Assembly (NCBI GenBank): GCA_907163345.1
Contig: CAJQUN010000139.1
Coordinates: 992,001 to 1,056,000, forward strand
DNA: 64,000 nucleotides
Origin: Haberlea rhodopensis
Lineage: Eukaryota; Streptophyta; Magnoliopsida; Lamiales; Gesneriaceae
Direction: 5' to 3'
A program made the translations under genes and the position numbers. Positions 58,708 through 64,000 of the stretch are shown here, piece by piece. The first letter of the stretch is position 1; each line of letters opens with the position of its first letter. The notes beneath the pieces are model-generated. The model did not search any database, had not been told where the DNA came from, and was given only the letters and a program-made list of their open reading frames with translations.

Positions 58708-60721
58708 TCAGACATCCCGATCTATGAAATCAGAAGGGATGTTAGCCACGATTGCCTGAAGATCCAAGAAATCATCCGGGTCTCGATCCTCGGGAGGGAA
58801 GCCTTGCGCCTTGAATTGATCTTTACAGCCCTCAAAGCCGAGATCGAGGAATCGGAACGCCTTCGCTGCAAGGAGCCTCTTGAACTCCTCCGACTTTAGG
58901 AAGGCCTCTTTTCGACCGATTTCTCCGGAGACATAAGTCTCCAGCTCTGAACGGGCGTGGCTCAGCTCCGCAATAGAGTTGGTCAAGGCCGTCTCTTTCT
59001 CCACCATGGCCGAGCGGAGGCGACCGACCTCAGCACGATATTTGGCCAGCTCCGTCTCGACCGTCGTAAGTCTTGCATGGGCCTCTTTCAACTCAGCATC
59101 TGCAGCCTCAGCCCGGTGCGTAGCGTCTCGGGCTTTCTTCTTGGCGTTTGATGAGGCTTGGCCATAGTTGGACCCCCTCCGGACGCTTTCACGTAGCATT
59201 AGTAAGCCCTGGGTAAAGATGGTCAGGTAAGAGGGTAAAACATAAAGGAAGGTAAGGTAAGTAAGAGCATTTACCGATAAAGCGCGGGACAACCCTTCCT
59301 GGGCCAGAGGTCTCCACTTCATCCCTGCCATAACTTGTTGATCCGCACCCGTGGTAATGCACTCCAGGATCTCAGCCGGTAGTCCGGAGGTAGCACCGGT
59401 AATCAAGCTGGTGGACTGAGTATACTCCACGGGGAGGCCAGGAGAGCCTGGACCGGCAGTCCGAGCCGATTGCGGACTTTGAAGGGATTCAAGCGACGTT
59501 TCAGCTCGCGGCCCTGGGGAGGTTGCCACCTCTTCTCGGGTTGAAGCTCCCGGGGTTTTTCCACCCCTTTTTCTTTTCAGCAACAAGCTGCGATCTCCCC
59601 CGCTCTCTTCCGACTGAAGAATGACTATTGGGGAGGCCCGGGGAGCGATTGGGGGCGAAGGGGCTCGCTCTTCAGCACGGGACTCAGGGACGGCTTTACC
59701 TTTCCCTTTCTTCTGAGAGACCATCGCAGAAAGCATCTGGTTGAACGACATGTTCCCTGCGCAGAAAAAAAAATATATATATGTAAAATATAAAAAAAAG
59801 ACATAAATAAAGAGAACAGGAAGAAAGTACTCAGTTTAGAAAGGACGCACCAGGGGGAGGACTAGCTGGGTAAGAGCTCAGCCTGTATCGCCTGAGTACG
59901 TCCTCTCGGATTAAGATAGTTGTATCATATTGTCGACCCCCAATGGCTGACATAACCTTCTGGTAGAAGATATCTTCTTTGTATCGATGCGGGAGAGAAC
60001 GACCCGGGGGGAGAGAATCTCTCCAGGCCATAGGACAAGACCAAGGTTGGGGCGGCCTAACGAAGAAGAATGTTTCTTTCCATCCTTTGTGAGAACTTGG
60101 GATTTTCTCCAAGAACTTACACGAGGGCCTCGATCCAAAGTAGAACAGACCAGGAAAGGTGGTGTTTTTAACATGGAAAAAGTAATGTAGAAGAGGAGGA
60201 GAGAATGGGAGGTTCAAAGATTGGAACAGGGCGGCAGCAGCAGCCATGCTCTGGTAGGAATTGGGACTGAGTTGGCTAAGTGAAACACAGAAATAGCTGG
60301 AGAGATCCTGATACAAAGCAGGAATTGGGAAGCGTAATCCACTCCTAATTTGTTCAACAAAAAAAGGAAAGAAGCCCAGGGGTGGCAGATGGGGACGATC
60401 CCCCGGCCTAGGTATTTGTACCTCGTGGTCGGGAGGAATGAAGTGAGAACGAAGAAGAACCTCCGCCTCAGCCGAGACACGTGAACTAAGGACCTCGTAC
60501 CACGGTAGCCCAGCCCGCACCAGATCTCGAGGATCAACCTCGAAGTTCTCGGGGGAGGGGTTACGAGCGGGCAAAGGAGGAACCTGGAGAAGGGGAATGG
60601 CAGTGACAATTGCCTCTGCAGGGCCGCTCCGGGTTGGGGAGCTCAAAAGCCCAGACCACGTGGCATCTTCGGCCGAGCCCCTAAAGGCGGCCCCGGAAGT
60701 AGAGGATGTGGAAGTAGACAT
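58708..60721 (-). CDS. Antisense gene of the Tat element (putative gypsy-type transposon family), 3 exons, 617 aa
   Basis: Minus-strand exons are 60721-59851, 59756-59275 and 59208-58708. Phases agree and give 618 codons with stop. Intron 1 has CTG|GTGCGT and CGCAG|GG ends; intron 2 has TCG|GTAAAT and CCCAG|GG ends. Residues about 90-250 (LLRSHFIPPDHEVQIPRPGD, LGFFPFFVEQIRSGLRFPIP, WKETFFFVRPPQPW) match the plant putative gypsy-type transposon (Transposase_28) family. The middle is Ser/Pro-rich with a KRKRGGK basic patch. The last 200 residues contain a long coiled coil (RAEAADAELKEAHARLTTVE). Such antisense ORFs are known in Tat-lineage elements; their function is unresolved. Nothing breaks the frame, so it could be expressed. 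Confidence 0.85.
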
Positions 60722-60836
60722 AAAAAGTAAAGTTAATTAAAGCAGAGGCGGAGAACTTACAGAAGGTTAGCGTGCGATTGAAGCGGAAGTGAACGAATAG
60801 CGAGAGAAAAGTGGTGAAAGTGAGGCGGAGGGGCAA

Positions 60837-60843
60837 TTTATAG
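60837..60843 (-). promoter_or_regulatory. TATA-like box of the antisense gene
   Basis: CTATAAA on the minus strand lies 116 bp upstream of the antisense ATG at 60721, a normal spacing for a plant core promoter with a short leader. The leader is pyrimidine-rich (CTCACTTTCACC, TTTTCTCTCG). It suggests that the gene has its own promoter, independent of the LTR. Confidence 0.55.
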
Positions 60844-60849
60844 ATGGCC

Positions 60850-61506
60850 AACGGATTGGGCCACTAGGGCCAGGCCCATTTCAATGGCCAGGATCGAGGG
60901 AGTTCAAACGTCGCAAGAGTGGATGATGACGCGTGGCAGCCACATCAATTGGGTGTACATCAACGGTCACATCTGGCTGACAACCTGTCTTGTCAGGGGT
61001 TAAGAATTTGAAATCTGACAGCTCGGTGCGGGCCTCGATCTCAAAAGGATAGCCAAGAACGTTACTCTAGCTAGACTAGAGGGGGATACTCATGATATCC
61101 GGGTAGGAGGTTAGTCCGGTCTCGGCCCTTATTCAGGCATAACCTCGCCCGCGAGTGCTCAGCTCGGTGAGCATGAACGCCAGCCTCTTCGGCCCCTCCT
61201 AAATTTAGATCCGGGGTAACACTAACTATTGATCGAACTCAAGACCAATGGGTAAGAGGGAGTCTTAGGAAGCGAAGCTGCGGAAACCGAGGAGTTGACT
61301 GCTCGACTCGTCAAGACCATGCGCATCCACCAACATCATCATCTGGACAAGTTCAAGTCAATCATGCGAATACTTGAAAGATTTGGAAAAAGCTAAACTA
61401 AAAATAAGTGGTGTGGGGGAGTGGTTCGACGTCCACTCCAAAACCGTTCGAGTGACCCGTGGGATTGTCATCCGCATCCGAGCTTTCACCTTCGATTTAG
61501 CTCGTA
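60850..61506. other. Region between antisense promoter and 3' LTR
   Basis: No ORF was recognised. On the minus strand it is the upstream regulatory side of the antisense gene and contains a GACGCGTGGCA word near 60,930. On the plus strand it is the element's 3' non-coding region. Confidence 0.45.
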
Positions 61507-61522
61507 TTTGATGGGGGAGTAG
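61507..61522 (+). promoter_or_regulatory. Polypurine tract of the Tat element
   Basis: ATGGGGGAGTAG immediately precedes the TGATACCC start of the 3' LTR. Confidence 0.75.
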
Positions 61523-62978
61523 TGATACCCGTACGGGTCAAACCCATTAAAAACTTACGGGTCGAGCCCAAACCATGGATCAAGGTCAGGGGACAAGGTA
61601 CGGGAAGGGCGAAGCCAGCCTAGCATAAGGCGAGCCTCGCAGCTCGCCCGCTCTAAGGGTCGAGCTGCGCACCCACCCCGCAAGAGGCACTGCGCTCACC
61701 CCGCGAGAAAGGAGAGTACCGTCCCTGCCTTACTCGCCCCCCCGCAGACAGGGACGAGCTGCCTTGCTCGCCCCCCCCCGCAGACAGGGACGAGCTGCAC
61801 ACTCGCCCCACCAGACAGGGACGAGCTGCCTTACTCGCCCCCCCGCAGACAGGGACGAGCTGCCTTACTCGCCCCCCCGCAGACAGGGACGAGCTGCCTT
61901 GCTCGCCCCCCCCGCAGACAGGGACGAGCTGCACACTCGCCCCACCAGACAGGGACGAGCTGCCTTACTCGCCCCCCCGCAGACAGGGACGAGCTGCCTT
62001 GCTCGCCCCCCCCGCAGACAGGGACGAGCTGCACACTCGCCCCACCAGACAGGGACGAGCTGCCTTACTCGCCCCCCCGCAGACAGGGACGAGCTGCCTG
62101 CTCGCCCGCCAGACAGGGACGAGCTGCACACTCGCCCCACCAGACAGGGATGAGCTGCCTTGCATGCTCGCCCGCCAGACAGGGACGAGCTGCATGCTCG
62201 CCCGCCAAACAGGGACAAGCACCGCAGCTCGCCCGCGTAAAGCCAGCTGTGGTGCTCGCCCGCGTGATGGGTGAGCTGCGTACTCACCCGGCGAGGCGGG
62301 TGAGCCTCGCAGCTCGCACACAGGGCATCGCAGCTCGCACACACGAGGCACAAGCTGCGATGTTCTCCCGTGCGAGGAAAAGTTCGATGCCATCCCTCGC
62401 AGATGCCTCATGCTTGCAAAGTATGGGGTCGAGGCTCACTCGTGTTGGGCGAGCTAAGCTTTGTAGCGCAGCCTCGTAAATTAGATTCAACGTATAACCC
62501 ATATCTCCAAGTACAAATCGAATCGTAAAAGCTGCAAGCATATCATACCATGAAAGCGACATTCTCTGGCACCCGGCATAAATCGGATCGCAAAAGCTGC
62601 AAGCCTATTATACGGAGAGAGTGACACCTACTCGTCTTCAGCTCTAGGACCCTGGTCCCCACCCTTAGCTTCAGAAGGTGTCCCCTAGGCCCCGACACAC
62701 GGTTAAAAGCTGTCTCATCTCCGTTCCCTATAAATATCAGGTTTGTCGACAGGAATAAGGTATTCACTCTTCTCACAACTTAAAGTTCATCTCGTTATTC
62801 TTTTCTTTTCCGATTTCTGACTTGAGCGTCGGAGGGGCTCCGCCGGGACATCCTTCCGGCACCCTTCTCACGCTTGTTCGTAATTTCAGGCATCACCGGC
62901 ACTCGAAGCCATTATTGGAGTTGCTCCCAGCACCCTTCGTCCACCGGAAGGAAGACGTATCATTTTTAGTAAGCATCA
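61523..62978 (+). repeat. 3' LTR of the Tat element
   Basis: Same start, end, minisatellite and TATA box (62729-62736) as the 5' LTR. Two single-base length differences account for the 2-bp size difference. Confidence 0.95.
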
Positions 62979-62983
62979 TATAT

Positions 62984-63725
62984 CATTTTCTAGAGTTCGA
63001 TTTCAAATTTAGTACTTGGGGATAATCTAAATAATATGAATTATTATTCTTCGAACCTTGTAAACCATTTGGATAATTTACAACTTTCTACCTTTATTTT
63101 CCCGTTTATATTCAAGAATATTTTTTAAAAATTTAAGCATGTTTATAATAGAGAAATATATATATATTATTTTATCTTTGTTAAACCATTGGATCTTGTT
63201 CGTTTATGGAACTCTTTGACAATTTTCATTTTCTATCATGATTTTTCTTATTTCTACAATATCCTCGTTTCAATATTGACACTCAAATTTTAGTACAATC
63301 TTTCAAACTAGTGGCATCTATGAATGGATGCTTACAATAACTATCTAGCTTGTCAGAACAAAATTAGGATATTGTAATAACTTATAAAACAAAGTATATT
63401 TATCATAAAAAAAATTGTTGCACCAAACAACACATATAGCTGAAAAAATAGGAAACAAATGAATGTATAAGAGGAGAAAATGAAAAGAAAATAATACAAG
63501 TTGTGATTTAGCTCTAGGGTAAATATGACATTTTGTTTTGAAATATATCTAGATAAGTTATTTCTCCAAAATTTAGCAAACATTAAAACTGATATTTTTT
63601 ATACTTTAAGCTGCTTTTTAATTTTAATAGCAAACACTATATGTTTTTGCTTAAAAGCAAAAAAATTTCAACTTTAAGCAAAAGTAACATAAAAGTGTTT
63701 TAAATAAGCAATTACAAATACACCC
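62984..63725 (+). other. Distal Harbinger sequence after the Tat insertion
   Basis: The Harbinger transposase frame resumes for a few codons (ISFSRVRFQI) and then stops. The rest is AT-rich 3' non-coding DNA leading to the putative right terminal repeat at about 63,690-63,725, with AAGCAAAAA/TTTTTGCTT inverted words. Confidence 0.55.
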
Positions 63726-64000
63726 TAGATTATTTTAAGAATCTGAGACTTTAAAATAGATTATATATATATATATATATTTTTTTTTTTTTAAAACAGA
63801 AATTGGGAGCCACCATGTGGGCAGTCACACCATTTTCAGTAGTTTTCTGACCTTCCTTTAATGGCACATAGTCATAGACTTGTATAATATCAAACACACA
63901 GTCCAGTTTGAAAAGAACACCATTATTAAAATAAACTTCGCAAAAAGAGAGATGTAGAATAAAATATAATTAAAAATGTGGCTAACAAATGGTCAGGGTT
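63726..64000. other. Gene-free end of window
   Basis: (TA)n of about 20 bp at 63,761-63,780 is followed by a T run. Nothing else was recognised. Confidence 0.5.

Larger units (their letters stand above)
50638..62978 (+). mobile_element. Young Tat-lineage Ty3/Gypsy retrotransposon, 12.3 kb
   Basis: LTRs at 50638-52091 (1,454 bp) and 61523-62978 (1,456 bp) begin TGATACCC and end AAGCATCA. They are flanked by a perfect 5-bp duplication TATAT (50633-50637, 62979-62983). By eye the LTRs are identical except for one extra C in a C run and one extra G in a GACAGGGAC word, so the insertion is very recent. The order is LTR, primer-binding site, gag-pol with an extra RNase H, 100-bp array, pol-tail duplicate, antisense gene, polypurine tract, LTR. 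The dual RNase H and the antisense ORF after integrase are Tat-lineage traits (Retand/Ogre-like group). Confidence 0.95.
46858..63725 (+). mobile_element. PIF/Harbinger DNA transposon, decayed, split by the Tat retrotransposon
   Basis: The two genes typical of plant Harbinger elements lie in the same orientation: a Myb/SANT-like gene (47,705 on) and a DDE_Tnp_4 transposase gene (49,210 on). Candidate ends are GTAGACATTTGCGATTGC at 46858 and, on the other side of the nested element, the complement of GGGTGTATTTGTAATTGC ending at 63725. They match at about 12 of 18 positions with further similarity inward. Flanking triplets TAA and TAG are close to the TWA target preference but not identical. 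Without the nested element it would be about 4.5 kb. Boundaries are tentative; the superfamily call is firm. Confidence 0.7.

Noticed and set aside
1..64000. tRNA or rRNA genes
   Set aside because: I found no cloverleaf-like or rRNA-like sequence by eye; absence is not proven without a covariance search.

Overview
The window is nuclear DNA of a flowering plant, most likely a eudicot. Its genes have typical plant intron-exon structure. It carries plant-specific families (TCP and SBP-box transcription factors, DYW-class PPR, DUF789, plant mobile domain) and several nested plant transposons. An asterid origin is possible but I cannot show it.

Layout. 0-2.5 kb: the last exon of an amidohydrolase-like gene and an unrecognised first exon, both on the minus strand. 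2.5-3.4 kb: an intact single-exon gene for a SAM-domain protein. 3.7-6.4 kb: a decayed DYW-type PPR gene on the minus strand, broken by a TA microsatellite and a small hAT-type element. 6.5-10.2 kb: gene-free, with several short terminal-inverted-repeat elements. 10.76-16.24 kb: an intact 12-exon gene for a CPL3-type RNA polymerase II CTD phosphatase. 17-20.4 kb: a MITE and a 3' LINE fragment interrupted by a solo LTR. 21-24.7 kb: a direct duplication carrying two dead DUF789 fragments. 26-27.1 kb: a dead FKBP fragment with intact splice sites. 28.0-28.7 kb: an intact class I TCP gene (minus). 29.6-32.2 kb: a Mutator-like element carrying a broken plant-mobile-domain gene. 32.3-37 kb: gene-free. 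37.0-37.9 kb: an SPL13-like SBP-box gene (minus) with a short N-terminus. 39.5-46.5 kb: an old, decayed Ty3/Gypsy element with a chromovirus-like pol. 46.9-63.7 kb: a PIF/Harbinger element with Myb-like and DDE_Tnp_4 genes, both decayed, split by a very young Tat-lineage Ty3/Gypsy element (50,638-62,978).

The young Tat element is the most notable object. Its two LTRs appear to differ only by two single-base indels. It has a nearly intact gag-pol with dual RNase H and one frameshift. It carries a seven-unit 100-bp array lying between the true pol end and a second, diverged copy of the pol tail. On the opposite strand it carries a three-exon, 617-codon gene with its own TATA-like box.

The likely working genes are the SAM protein, CPL3-like phosphatase, TCP factor and SPL factor. 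They are independent loci and do not form a cluster. Coordinates of spliced genes span all exons; exon limits are in the evidence. All family assignments were made by eye from translated sequence, without database searches.
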